64,000 nt of DNA from Allobosea sp. LC85 (GTDB lineage: Bacteria; Pseudomonadota; Alphaproteobacteria; Rhizobiales; Beijerinckiaceae), in the NCBI RefSeq assembly GCF_000735605.1, contig NZ_JPKG01000022.1, positions 29,818 through 93,817 on the forward strand, in the 5' to 3' direction. Of the stretch, positions 24,623 to 32,693 are shown piece after piece. The notes under the pieces were generated by a model. That model had not been told where the DNA came from. It ran no database searches and saw only the letters and a program-made list of their open reading frames with translations. The position numbers were made by a program, and so were the translations under genes. Numbering within the stretch: position 1 is the stretch's first letter; each line of letters starts with the position of its first letter.

Positions 24623-26194
24623 TCATTCGGCGGCCATCGGCAGCGGTGGCCGGTCGAAATCCTCGGAAAAATGGTTCAGCGCGCTCAGCACCGGCATCGG
24701 GGTCAGGCCACCCATCGCGCAGAGCGAGGCGTCGGTCATCACGTGCGAAAGATCGCGCAGCACGGCGATGTTCTTCGGACGCTCCTGCCCGGCGATGATG
24801 CGGTCCATAACCTCGACGCCGCGCGTCGCGCCGATGCGGCAGGGCGTGCACTTGCCGCAGCTTTCCTTGGCGCAGAAGGCGAAGGCGAAGCGCGCCTGCT
24901 TCGCCATATCGACCGTGTCGTCGAAGACGACGATGCCGCCATGGCCGAGCATCGCCTGCATCGCCGCCAGCGCCTCGTAGTCCATCGGCGTGTCGAGCTG
25001 CCTCGCAGTCAGATAGGCGCCCAGCGGGCCGCCAACCTGCACGGCACGGATCGACCGGCCGCTCTGCGTCCCGCCGCCGAAGCCCTCGATGATCTCCCTC
25101 AGCGAGATGCCGAAGGCGAGCTCGATCAGGCCGCCGCGCCTGACATTGCCGCCAAGCTGCACCGGCAGCGTGCCGCGCGAGCGGCCCATGCCGAAATCGG
25201 CATAGGCCTGCGCGCCATGGGCCAGGATCCATGGCACGGCTGCGAAGGACAGCACGTTGTTGACGATTGTGGGCTTGCCGAACAGCCCCTGCAGCGCCGG
25301 CAGGGGCGGCTTGGCCCGGACGATCGCCCGCTTTCCTTCCAGGCTTTCGAGCAGCGAAGTCTCCTCGCCGCAGATATAGGCGCCGGCTCCGAGCCGCGCC
25401 TCGAGGTGGAAAGCCTGTCCGGACCCGAGAACCGAGGCGCCCAGCAGGCCTGCGTCCTCCGCCTTCAGAATGGCGCGGCAGAGTGCGCGATAGGCATGCG
25501 GATATTCCGAGCGCAGATAGATGTAGCCACGGGTCGCGCCGACGGCGACCGCCGCGATCGCCATGCCTTCGATCAGGAGGAAGGGATCGCCCTCGATGAG
25601 CATGCGGTCAGCAAAGGTACCGGAATCGCCCTCATCGGCATTGCAGACGATATATTTCTGCTCGGCCCTGGCATCATGGACGGTCTTCCATTTGATCCCC
25701 GTCGGGAACCCGGCGCCGCCCCGACCGCGCAGACCGGAGGCGCGAACCGTTTCGACGATTTCGGCCGGCTGAAGCGCGAGCGCCGCCTGCAATCCGGCCA
25801 GACCGCCATGAGCGCGATAGTCGGCCAGCGAGAGCGGGTCGGTCACGCCGACACGCTCGAAGGTCAGGCGTTGCTGCCGTTTCATCCAGTCGAGTTCGGC
25901 GACCGGACCAAGGCGCAGCGCATGCGCAGCGCCATGCATGAACCCGGCATCGAACAGGCCCGCCACCGCGGCAGCCGTGACCGGGGCATAGGCGATACGG
26001 CCCTCGCTGGTTTCGACCTCGACCATCGGTTCCAGCCAGAGCAGGCCGCGCGAACCATTGCGGACGAGTTCGATCTCGACGCCGCGCTCCGCTGCTTCTC
26101 GCAGGATCGCCTGCGCGACACCCTCGGCACCGACCGACAAGGCGGCGGCATCGATCGGCACGAAGATGCGGATGCGGGGGATCATGTCGCTCAT
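24623..26194 (-). CDS. fdsB: Formate dehydrogenase, beta (diaphorase) subunit
   Basis: A 523-residue NuoF-like subunit. After an N-terminal thioredoxin-like part, the FMN/NADH site is GLRGRGGAGFPTGIKWK (about residue 190), followed by CNADEGDSGTFADR and GAGAYICGEETSLLESLEG (as ICGEETSLLESLEG). The C-terminal [4Fe-4S] site is ESCGKCTPCRIG. It passes electrons from formate to NAD+. The start at ATG 26194 overlaps the fdsG stop (ATGA) and removes a non-homologous upstream extension. Confidence 0.97.
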   Translation of the reverse strand: MSDMIPRIRIFVPIDAAALSVGAEGVAQAILREAAERGVEIELVRNGSRGLLWLEPMVEVETSEGRIAYAPVTAAAVAGLFDAGFMHGAAHALRLGPVAELDWMKRQQRLTFERVGVTDPLSLADYRAHGGLAGLQAALALQPAEIVETVRASGLRGRGGAGFPTGIKWKTVHDARAEQKYIVCNADEGDSGTFADRMLIEGDPFLLIEGMAIAAVAVGATRGYIYLRSEYPHAYRALCRAILKAEDAGLLGASVLGSGQAFHLEARLGAGAYICGEETSLLESLEGKRAIVRAKPPLPALQGLFGKPTIVNNVLSFAAVPWILAHGAQAYADFGMGRSRGTLPVQLGGNVRRGGLIELAFGISLREIIEGFGGGTQSGRSIRAVQVGGPLGAYLTARQLDTPMDYEALAAMQAMLGHGGIVVFDDTVDMAKQARFAFAFCAKESCGKCTPCRIGATRGVEVMDRIIAGQERPKNIAVLRDLSHVMTDASLCAMGGLTPMPVLSALNHFSEDFDRPPLPMAAE

Positions 26195-26679
26195 CGCTGA
26201 TCCCCGGAGCCAGTCGACACCTCGCAAAGCGCGAGGAGGCGCGCAGCGTCGACACGACCGATCAACTCGCCGTCCACCATGGCGGAGGGGCCGAGCGCGC
26301 AGTTGCCGAGACAATAGACCGTCTCGACGACGACCGGGCTGCCCGCCGCCGGATTATCAAGGGCGATCCCGCCCGCTTGGGCCAGATGCATGACGAGGCC
26401 TTCGCAGCCCCGCGCCTGGCAGGCCTCGGCCCGGCACAGCTTGACGACGCGACGCGGCGGCGGCTCAGTCCGGAAGTCGTGATAGAAGGTGATCGTGCCG
26501 TGAACCTCGGCACGCGACAGATTCAAGGCTTCGGAAATCAGTGGTACAGCTTCGGCGTCGATATAGCCGAACTCTTCCTGCAAGGCGTGCAGGATGGGCA
26601 GGGTTGCGCCCTCGAGATGAACGAGCCCGCCAATGATCCGGCGTGCCACGTCCCGGTCCCATGCCGAAAACTCAGCCAT
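26191..26679 (-). CDS. fdsG: Formate dehydrogenase, gamma subunit
   Basis: A 162-residue NuoE-like protein with a thioredoxin fold and one [2Fe-2S] cluster. The four cysteines are in CRAEACQARGCEG (first two by the C-x4-C spacing) and YCLGNCALGP. It is the first gene of the formate dehydrogenase operon and forms the NADH-oxidoreductase module with FdsB. The 231 bases upstream carry palindromic boxes that probably bind the neighbouring LysR regulator. Confidence 0.95.
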   Translation of the reverse strand: MAEFSAWDRDVARRIIGGLVHLEGATLPILHALQEEFGYIDAEAVPLISEALNLSRAEVHGTITFYHDFRTEPPPRRVVKLCRAEACQARGCEGLVMHLAQAGGIALDNPAAGSPVVVETVYCLGNCALGPSAMVDGELIGRVDAARLLALCEVSTGSGDQR

Positions 26680-26736
26680 ATTTCCTCCAGCGGCGCCGTT
26701 GAATCGGCTTTCGTGCTTGTCGCTAGGGTGACCAAG

Positions 26737-26767
26737 GTTGGAACGATTTCAAATTGTTTGTTCCAAC
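26737..26767. promoter_or_regulatory. Inverted repeat in the fdsG promoter region
   Basis: GTTGGAAC (26737-26744) and GTTCCAAC (26760-26767) are perfect 8-bp arms around 15 bases. It lies 58-88 bases upstream of fdsG, next to a LysR-type box, in an AT-rich stretch. It may be an operator or a structured leader. Confidence 0.4.
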
Positions 26768-26771
26768 TATA

Positions 26772-26790
26772 TGATAGTTTTTGGCTATCA
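26772..26790. promoter_or_regulatory. LysR-type box upstream of fdsG
   Basis: TGATAG-N7-CTATCA, a perfect inverted repeat with the short arms and 7-base spacer common to LysR-type regulator sites. It lies 93 bases upstream of the fdsG start. An almost identical box lies 108 bases further upstream. Confidence 0.6.
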
Positions 26791-26897
26791 AAAACCGCCG
26801 TAGCGGGATGCCCGTCGCATCATTTTGCGTACCGATCGCTAGAAGCGCGCCCGATTGGTTGTGGTTCCCCGCTGCGATGCGCCGGATCTGCCGTGTT

Positions 26898-26916
26898 AGA
26901 TAGAATGCAGCTATCT
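26898..26916. promoter_or_regulatory. Second LysR-type box at the lysR 3' end
   Basis: AGATAG-N7-CTATCT, a perfect inverted repeat with the same GATAG-N7-CTATC core as the box at 26772-26790. It overlaps the stop codon of the LysR gene. The two boxes could allow looping or cooperative binding on the fds promoter. Confidence 0.5.
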
Positions 26917-27825
26917 CACGATGGGCAGGCGAGGCAGGCCGGCTTCGCTGATCGGATGCGACATCATCAGCAGGTTGCGCGTCAGCGGCGCGAAGGGCTG
27001 GCGATCCGCCACGATCAGCCCGATGGTGCGTTTGGCGTCCGGTTCCACCAGGGGCAGGGCCTTGGTTCCGAGCGGCACACCGAAGAACTCGAGAAGCTGC
27101 AGCGAGACGATGCTCGAGACGCCCTGGATTCCGGCATGGGAGCACAGGTTGAAGATCGAATTGGTTTCGATCGCCGGCCGCGGCGCATGTCCGACCGAGC
27201 GAAAGATGCCGTCGATGATCCGCCGGTTCTGCATGTCGGCGGTCAGCAGGCAGAGCTTGAGTTCCGCCGCTTCCGCCCAGGTGATGGTGTCCTGTCCGCC
27301 GAGCGCGCCATCCTCGCGCGTCAGCAGCACATAGGATTCCTGGTAGATCGGCTTCGAGATCACCCTGTCGAGCGGTTCGTTGTCGAGATAGGTGACGCCG
27401 ACATCGAGCTCGAAATTGTCGATCCGGCTTTGGATCTCCGCCGAGGTCAGCGACAGCACGGTCAGGGAGACGGTCGGGTAGCGCTCGGAGAACGGCGCGG
27501 TGATATGGGCGATCATCGGCAGGGCTGTCGGAATGGCGCCGAGCCTGATGCGACCGCTCACGCCCTGCTTGAGCTCGACGATCGATTCCTTCAGCAGGTC
27601 TGCCTCCGCCAGGATCCGGCGGGCATGGGCGAGCACCACCTCGCCCTCCTTGGTCAGCCCCTGAAATCGGCGCCCACGCTCGACGATGAGCACGCCAAGT
27701 TCCTCCTCCAGCTGTCCGATAGCCGTCGACAGGGTTGGTTGGGAGACATGGCAGGCCTCGGCCGCGCGTCGAAAATGCTTCTCGCGGGCAAGAGCGTCCA
27801 GATAGACAAGCTGACGAATGATCAT
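26911..27825 (-). CDS. LysR-family regulator, likely of the formate dehydrogenase operon
   Basis: A 304-residue LysR protein. The winged helix-turn-helix is at the N terminus (MIIRQLVYLDALAREKHF, AAEACHVSQPTLSTAIGQLE). The effector domain follows (GRIRLGAIPTALPMIAHI, DVGVTYLDNEPLDRV). ATG 27825 was chosen because the family sequence starts exactly there; the ribosome binding site is not obvious. It lies directly upstream of fdsG in the same direction, a position held by FdsR-type regulators that respond to formate. A dispersed palindromic repeat begins 16 bases before its start. Confidence 0.9.
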   Translation of the reverse strand: MIIRQLVYLDALAREKHFRRAAEACHVSQPTLSTAIGQLEEELGVLIVERGRRFQGLTKEGEVVLAHARRILAEADLLKESIVELKQGVSGRIRLGAIPTALPMIAHITAPFSERYPTVSLTVLSLTSAEIQSRIDNFELDVGVTYLDNEPLDRVISKPIYQESYVLLTREDGALGGQDTITWAEAAELKLCLLTADMQNRRIIDGIFRSVGHAPRPAIETNSIFNLCSHAGIQGVSSIVSLQLLEFFGVPLGTKALPLVEPDAKRTIGLIVADRQPFAPLTRNLLMMSHPISEAGLPRLPIVR

Positions 27826-27841
27826 TGCAGCCAGGCTAGAA

Positions 27842-27885
27842 CATCGGACCGAAAAGTGGAATCCGGTTTTCGGAAAAATCCGATG
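27842..27885. repeat. Dispersed palindromic repeat, family A (copy 1)
   Basis: CATCGGA (27842-27848) pairs with TCCGATG (27879-27885), and inside it CCGAAAA (27849-27855) pairs with TTTTCGG (27867-27873), giving one extended hairpin. Related copies are at 47345-47390 and 54854-54898. It sits in the 5' region of the LysR gene. Confidence 0.7.
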
Positions 27886-27922
27886 CTCAAACAATGAGAT
27901 AGATCGCCCATCCTGCGTCCGA

Positions 27923-27950
27923 ACGGACGCACGGACGCACGGACGCACGG
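27923..27950. repeat. Tandem repeat of 8 bp, 3.5 copies
   Basis: The unit ACGGACGC is repeated three times from 27923 to 27946, followed by ACGG. It lies in the 354-base gap between the LysR gene and the divergent SDR gene, which has no convincing ORF. Such short tandem arrays may vary in copy number by slippage. Confidence 0.75.
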
Positions 27951-28179
27951 CGATCTAGCGCAGCAGCCGCTCGGTTCAACGTGAAAATGTGCCGGTCTGC
28001 CTTCGCAGCGCTCAGACCTTTTCGGAACTTGGCGTTCGCGCCCGCGCTGGACCGGCCCAGACGATCCGATCCTCACAGAGGTGTGGACACATCGCGGCCG
28101 GGCGATATTCGGATTGAGGCCGGTTTGCCGAACGCGCACCATGGCGTGATCTGCCAAATGGTTTGCACGGGGCTATGCA

Positions 28180-28932
28180 ATGGAAATCTCCTTCAGGGGC
28201 AAGAAGGTCGTTGTCGCGGGCGGCAGTCGCGGCATCGGGCGATCCATCGCTCTCGCCTTCGCGGCGGGTGGCGCCGATGTGGCGGTCTGCGCCCGCAATG
28301 CGGCGGGGCTCACCGCGGTCGAAGCCGAGCTGAAGCGGCATGGCGGGGCGGTCTTCAGCATGGCATGCGATCTCGGCGAGGCAAGCGCGGCCGCGAGCTT
28401 TGTGACCGGCGCCGCTCGCGCGCTGGGTGGCATCGACATCCTGATCAACAACGCGTCGGGCTTCGGCTCAAAGGATGACGAGAGCGGCTGGCAGGCCAGC
28501 ATCAATGTCGACCTGATGGCGACGGTGCGCGCCACCCAGGCGGCCATGCCGTTCCTGGAGGAAGCCGGGGGCGGCGCCATCATCAACATCTCGTCGATTT
28601 CCGGCCTGATGGCGGTGCCGCGTTCGCTGCCCTACGCCGCCATCAAGGCGGCGGTCGTCAACTACACGATGGGACAGGGGCGGGCGCTTGCGCCAAAGCG
28701 CATCCGGGTCAACGCCATCGCGCCCGGCTCGATCGAATTTCCAGGCGGTTCGTGGGAAAGCCGCAAGACGACCGATCCGCAGCTCTACGAGCGCACGCTC
28801 GGCAGCATCCCCTGGGGACGGTTCGGGGCGCCGGAGGAGGTCGCAAACGTTGCCCTCTTCCTGGCGAGCGACATGGCGAGCTGGGTGACTGGGCAAACGG
28901 TCGTCGTCGATGGCGGTCAGTTGCTGACCTGA
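28180..28932 (+). CDS. Short-chain dehydrogenase/reductase (SDR) family oxidoreductase
   Basis: A 250-residue classical SDR. The cofactor motif is VVVAGGSRGIGRSIA near residue 10, with DILINNASGFG in the middle. The catalytic Ser-Tyr-Lys are in INISSISGLM and LPYAAIKAAVVNY, and it ends MASWVTGQTVVVDGGQ. It resembles 3-oxoacyl-ACP-reductase-like alcohol dehydrogenases, but the substrate cannot be predicted. It stands alone, divergent from the LysR gene. Confidence 0.9.
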   Translation: MEISFRGKKVVVAGGSRGIGRSIALAFAAGGADVAVCARNAAGLTAVEAELKRHGGAVFSMACDLGEASAAASFVTGAARALGGIDILINNASGFGSKDDESGWQASINVDLMATVRATQAAMPFLEEAGGGAIINISSISGLMAVPRSLPYAAIKAAVVNYTMGQGRALAPKRIRVNAIAPGSIEFPGGSWESRKTTDPQLYERTLGSIPWGRFGAPEEVANVALFLASDMASWVTGQTVVVDGGQLLT

Positions 28933-29400
28933 GCGCGCACGCTGCCTGCCCCGTCAGCGACGTCGCTGCCGGGGTGGCGAAACCCGCTTTCTCCCTCGAC
29001 GCCGAGGGGCCAGGCGCTGGCCGCCGAGATGAAGGGGCATGCCGCGACCTTCAAGAAATACCCACCCAGGAACATCGGGCTGGGGCAAAAGGAAGCCGTC
29101 TTCAAGCCACGAGGCAATTCCCGGCGGACCCCGCCAGCGCCCGGGCGCGGTGCGTGGCGCGGTTGGACCCACATCCAGAGAAGGCCCATGCACCGGGCGG
29201 CCACCTTGCCCGGCGTGCATGCGAAGATCGCGTAGTGCCTTGATCCGGACGCCAGAGGGCCGGTCTCGCCTTGAACTGAGCAGTGATCCAGTGCGGCCAG
29301 CGGCTTCCCGGAGCACTCGCTTCCTGCTCCCGATCAGCGCCGGCCGGTTCGAGGCCTGGAGCGGGAGGAAAGTCGGGGACGCGTCTGCGACATAGGTCGC
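28933..29400. other. Gene-free stretch of about 470 bases
   Basis: Only short, mutually overlapping ORFs are found here on both strands (for example 29029-29235 plus, 68 codons, and 28954-29316 minus). None has a family signature or a good ribosome binding site. The GC-rich composition and remnants of coding periodicity suggest decayed coding sequence, but no parent gene is recognised. Confidence 0.4.
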
Positions 29401-29419
29401 AAAATTCCATCGTCATTGG

Positions 29420-29494
29420 TCTATAGATTAGTAGCGTTCTAAAGAGTATCATATTGGCATTACCAAAGATGTATCTAGAGATATATTAAGATAC
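29420..29494 (+). promoter_or_regulatory. AT-rich promoter region of the ALA synthase cluster
   Basis: About 130 bases (roughly 29400-29530) are sharply AT-rich compared with everything around. They contain the palindrome TCTATAGA (29420-29427) and the inverted repeat GTATCT-N12-AGATAC (29471-29494), whose spacer holds a TATAT run. These are candidate promoter and operator elements for the downstream ALA synthase-exporter operon. No known consensus is recognised. Confidence 0.45.
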
Positions 29495-29548
29495 AAAACT
29501 AAAATCGGAGCAATACTGAATCTAGATGCAGAACACAGGGCGGCAGCC

Positions 29549-30778
29549 ATGTATTATAGAGAGAAATTTGCCGAAAAAATCTGCGAGTTGAAGCGGGAAG
29601 GACGCTATCGCGTTTTTGCAGAGGTGCTGCGTGCGCGAGGACACTTTCCTGCCGCCGAGCAGTTCCTCGAACATGGCACACGCGACATCACGGTGTGGTG
29701 CGCGAATGACTACCTTGGAATGGGCCAGCATCCCGACGTGCTCGCAGCCATGCATGAGGCCATCAACTATGCCGGCGCAGGCTCGGGGGGCACGCGCAAC
29801 ATCTCCGGCACGACGCATTACCACGTCGAACTCGAGGCGGAACTTGCCGACTTGCACGGCAAGGAATCCGCCTTGCTCTTTACCTCCGGCTATGTGGCCA
29901 ACGACGCGACGCTTTCGACCCTCGTCAAGCTGTTGCCGGGGGCAGTGGTCTTCTCGGATGAGAAGAACCACGCCTCGATGATCGAGGGCATCCGCCACGG
30001 CGGCGGAGAGAAACGCATCTGGCGCCACAACGACGTTGCCGATCTCGAACGGCAGCTCCGATCGGTCGATCCGGATCTGCCCAAGATCGTGGCGTTCGAG
30101 TCCGTCTATTCGATGGACGGGGACATTTCGCCAATCGCGGAGATCTGTGAGCTCGCCCGGCGCTACAATGCTCTCAGCTATCTCGATGAGGTCCATGCCG
30201 TCGGTCTGTACGGACCGCGCGGGGGTGGCGTCGCCGAGCGGGACGGGCTCGCCGACAGGATCGACATAATCGAGGGAACGCTCGCGAAAGGCTTTGGCCT
30301 GATGGGCGGCTACATCGCCGCCAGCCGTGATTGCTGCGACGCCATCCGTTCCTATGCGCCCGGTTTCATCTTCACGACATCGCTGGCGCCGGCCATCGTC
30401 GCCGGCGCTCTGGCCAGCGTCCGACATCTCAAGGCAAGCCAAACCGAAAGGCAGCGTCACCAGGAGCGGGCGCAGCTCGTGAAGCGCCGCCTTACGGAGG
30501 CGGGTCTTCCGGTGATGCCGAACCCCAGTCACATCGTGCCCGTCCTCGTTGGCGATCCGGTGCTGTGCAAATGGCTGACCGACGCGTTGCTCGACCGTTT
30601 TGCGATCTACATTCAGCCGATCAATTACCCCACGGTGCCGCGCGGGACGGAGCGTCTGCGCCTGTGCCCGTCCCCGGTCCACTGCGATGCCGACATTGAT
30701 CACCTGGTCTCGGCACTTTCGGCGCTCTGGGAGGAGATGCATTTCACCGCGAAGGCAGCGGCAATCGCTGCAGAATAG
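29549..30778 (+). CDS. hemA: 5-aminolevulinate synthase
   Basis: A 409-residue PLP enzyme that condenses glycine and succinyl-CoA to 5-aminolevulinate, the first step of the C4 tetrapyrrole pathway. It matches alphaproteobacterial HemA/Hem[60 protein letters not shown] and the PLP lysine Lys247 in [14 protein letters not shown]. The first codons are AT-rich, like the region upstream. It is followed by a three-gene ABC exporter on the same strand. It may be the housekeeping enzyme or a second isozyme tied to the exporter; the sequence alone cannot decide. Confidence 0.95.
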   Translation: MYYREKFAEKICELKREGRYRVFAEVLRARGHFPAAEQFLEHGTRDITVWCANDYLGMGQHPDVLAAMHEAINYAGAGSGGTRNISGTTHYHVELEAELADLHGKESALLFTSGYVANDATLSTLVKLLPGAVVFSDEKNHASMIEGIRHGGGEKRIWRHNDVADLERQLRSVDPDLPKIVAFESVYSMDGDISPIAEICELARRYNALSYLDEVHAVGLYGPRGGGVAERDGLADRIDIIEGTLAKGFGLMGGYIAASRDCCDAIRSYAPGFIFTTSLAPAIVAGALASVRHLKASQTERQRHQERAQLVKRRLTEAGLPVMPNPSHIVPVLVGDPVLCKWLTDALLDRFAIYIQPINYPTVPRGTERLRLCPSPVHCDADIDHLVSALSALWEEMHFTAKAAAIAAE

Positions 30779-30815
30779 GCGTTCCAAACTTCCTCACACC
30801 CCTTGCGAGAGACGC

Positions 30816-31958
30816 ATGCTCGGGCTCGCCCTCAAGATGCTGTTCGGTGACCGGGCCAAGGTGCTGGGGCTGGTATTCGGCGTGGCCTTCGCAACGCTGC
30901 TCGTCACGCAGCAGGGCGCCATGTTCGTCGGCTTGATGACGCGCTCGCAGAACATCATCGCCGATGCCCAGGATGTCGACATCTGGGTGATGGATCCGTC
31001 GGTCGAGCATCCGGATCTGGTCCGGCCGATGCGTGACGGTGAGCTGTTCAAGGTCCGAGGCGTCCCGGGAGTGGCTTGGGCGACCCCGTTCTTCAAGGGA
31101 GGGGCACCCGTCAAGACCCAGGAAGGGCGCACGAAGGGCGCCGTCATTCTGGGCGTCGACGATGCAACCCTCGTCGGCGTGACCCAGCGCTTCGTCATCG
31201 GATCGCCCACGGATCTGCAGCGCCCCGACGCGATTGCGATCGACCGGGTCGGTTTCATGCAGCTCTGGCCCGGCGAGCCCTTGAGCGTCGGGAAAGTGCT
31301 GGAGCTGAACGAAAGGCGGGCCGTCGTGACCGCGATCACGGACGCCGCCCCGGCCTTCTCGGCACAGGTCATCATCCATGCGCGCTATAGCCAGGCTTCA
31401 AGCTATCTCCCGACCGGCCGCAACCGGCTTTCCTTCATTCTGGCCAGGGCCATGCAAGGCGCGGAGCCGTCTACGGTTGCTCGCGACATCACGGAGCGGA
31501 CCGGTCTCAAGGCGCACTCCTCCGAGGAGTTTTCTCGGCAAACCGTCAGATATTATCTGCGCAACACGGGAATTCCGATCAGCTTCGGGACGACGATCGT
31601 GCTTGGCATCGTCGTTGGAGCAGCGATCGTCGGCCTGACTTTCAGCATGTTCGTGTCCGAGAACATCGCTCAATACGCGATGCTGAAGGTCATCGGCGTG
31701 ACGAATATTCGCCTCGTCGGCCTGGTCCTGTTCCAGGCCTGCGTTGTCGGCGTCATCGGCTACGCGATCGGCACCGGGCTTGCCGCAGCCTTCTTCGCCT
31801 TCGCCTGCACTCCGACCTCCGCTTTGCGCGGCTTCGTCCTTCCCTGGTGGATCGCCACGGCGGTCGCCGGAACGATTCTGGTCCTGATCCTGCTGTCCTC
31901 ATTGGCCAGCTTGCGACGCGTACTCGTCGTCGAGCCGGCAGTCGTGTTCTCGGGGTGA
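30816..31958 (+). CDS. ABC exporter permease (DevC/MacB-like, FtsX domain)
   Basis: A 380-residue membrane protein. It has an N-terminal membrane helix (VLGLVFGVAFATLLVTQQGA), a periplasmic domain (about residues 45-245), and three C-terminal helices of the FtsX type (GTTIVLGIVVGAAIVGLTFS, VGLVLFQACVVGVIGYAIG, WWIATAVAGTILVLILLS). This is the DevC layout of exporters that act with a membrane fusion protein. A GAGAG precedes the ATG at 30816. It lies 37 bases after the ALA synthase gene and 3 bases before the ATPase gene. Confidence 0.9.
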   Translation: MLGLALKMLFGDRAKVLGLVFGVAFATLLVTQQGAMFVGLMTRSQNIIADAQDVDIWVMDPSVEHPDLVRPMRDGELFKVRGVPGVAWATPFFKGGAPVKTQEGRTKGAVILGVDDATLVGVTQRFVIGSPTDLQRPDAIAIDRVGFMQLWPGEPLSVGKVLELNERRAVVTAITDAAPAFSAQVIIHARYSQASSYLPTGRNRLSFILARAMQGAEPSTVARDITERTGLKAHSSEEFSRQTVRYYLRNTGIPISFGTTIVLGIVVGAAIVGLTFSMFVSENIAQYAMLKVIGVTNIRLVGLVLFQACVVGVIGYAIGTGLAAAFFAFACTPTSALRGFVLPWWIATAVAGTILVLILLSSLASLRRVLVVEPAVVFSG

Positions 31959-31961
31959 GGG

Positions 31962-32693
31962 ATGCAAACCGTGACGGCACCTGACCGAAACCCGATTGCC
32001 GTCTCCTGCCGGGGCCTGGTGAAGCAGCTCGGCAGCGGCAGTATCCGGACGCGCGTGCTTCACGGCATCGATCTCGACGTGTTTCCGGGCGAGATGACGT
32101 TTCTGCTCGGTCCCTCGGGATGCGGCAAGACGACGTTGATCTCGACGATCGCCGGGCTTCTCGTGGCGGACGAAGGCAAGGTCGAGCTCTTCGGCACCAA
32201 TCTCGCCGAGCTCGGCCGCAGGAGCCTCGTCCACTTTCGGGGCGCCGGCGTCGGCGTCGTCTTCCAGCAGTTGAACCTGTTCCCGGCCTTGACCGCGACG
32301 GAGAATGTCGCGGTCCCCTTGCTTGTGCAGGGGCGGGCGGGGGCTTCAGCGAAGGCCCTGGCGCAGGCCATGCTACGAGAGGTCGGGCTCGAAACTCATC
32401 TGACGAAATATCCCTCACAGCTGTCGATCGGCGAGCGGCAACGCGTCGCCATCGCGCGCGCGCTCATCCATGAACCGCGCTTGATCATTTGCGATGAGCC
32501 GACCTCGGCCCTCGACGGGGCATCCGGTCAACGGGTGATGGAGCTGCTGCGGAAGGTCGCTCGCGACCCCGGTAGGGCTGTCCTTGTCGTCACCCATGAT
32601 GCTCGCATCGTACCTTTTGCCGACCGGATCGCGCATATGAGCGATGGTCGGATTACGCGGATTGACGTCCGTACCGAGAGGGAGGCTGCGTGA
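31962..32693 (+). CDS. ABC exporter ATPase (DevA/MacB/LolD-like)
   Basis: A 243-residue ATPase of the LolD/MacB/DevA class. Walker A is LLGPSGCGKTTLIS, the Q-loop GVVFQQLNLFPALTATENV, the signature LSIGERQRVAIARAL, Walker B LIICDEPTSALDG and the switch VVTHDARI. It powers the permease encoded upstream. Its stop overlaps the ATG of the membrane fusion gene by one base. The complete permease-ATPase-adaptor set is present in one operon. Confidence 0.94.
   Translation: MQTVTAPDRNPIAVSCRGLVKQLGSGSIRTRVLHGIDLDVFPGEMTFLLGPSGCGKTTLISTIAGLLVADEGKVELFGTNLAELGRRSLVHFRGAGVGVVFQQLNLFPALTATENVAVPLLVQGRAGASAKALAQAMLREVGLETHLTKYPSQLSIGERQRVAIARALIHEPRLIICDEPTSALDGASGQRVMELLRKVARDPGRAVLVVTHDARIVPFADRIAHMSDGRITRIDVRTEREAA

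Noticed and set aside
23344..26200. Long plus-strand ORFs (484 and 630 codons) opposite fdsA and fdsB
   Set aside because: They are antisense shadows of the formate dehydrogenase genes and have no recognisable domain or ribosome binding site.
26737..26767. GGAAC/GTTCC pair as an EcfG promoter of fdsG
   Set aside because: No CGTT stands at the required 16-17 bases from either GGAAC.
27923..27950. Possible CRISPR-like array
   Set aside because: The 8-bp units are directly adjacent with no spacers.
28954..29316. Minus-strand ORF of 120 codons in the gap before ALA synthase
   Set aside because: Arg/Pro-rich translation, overlapped by other short ORFs, with no ribosome binding site and no family match.
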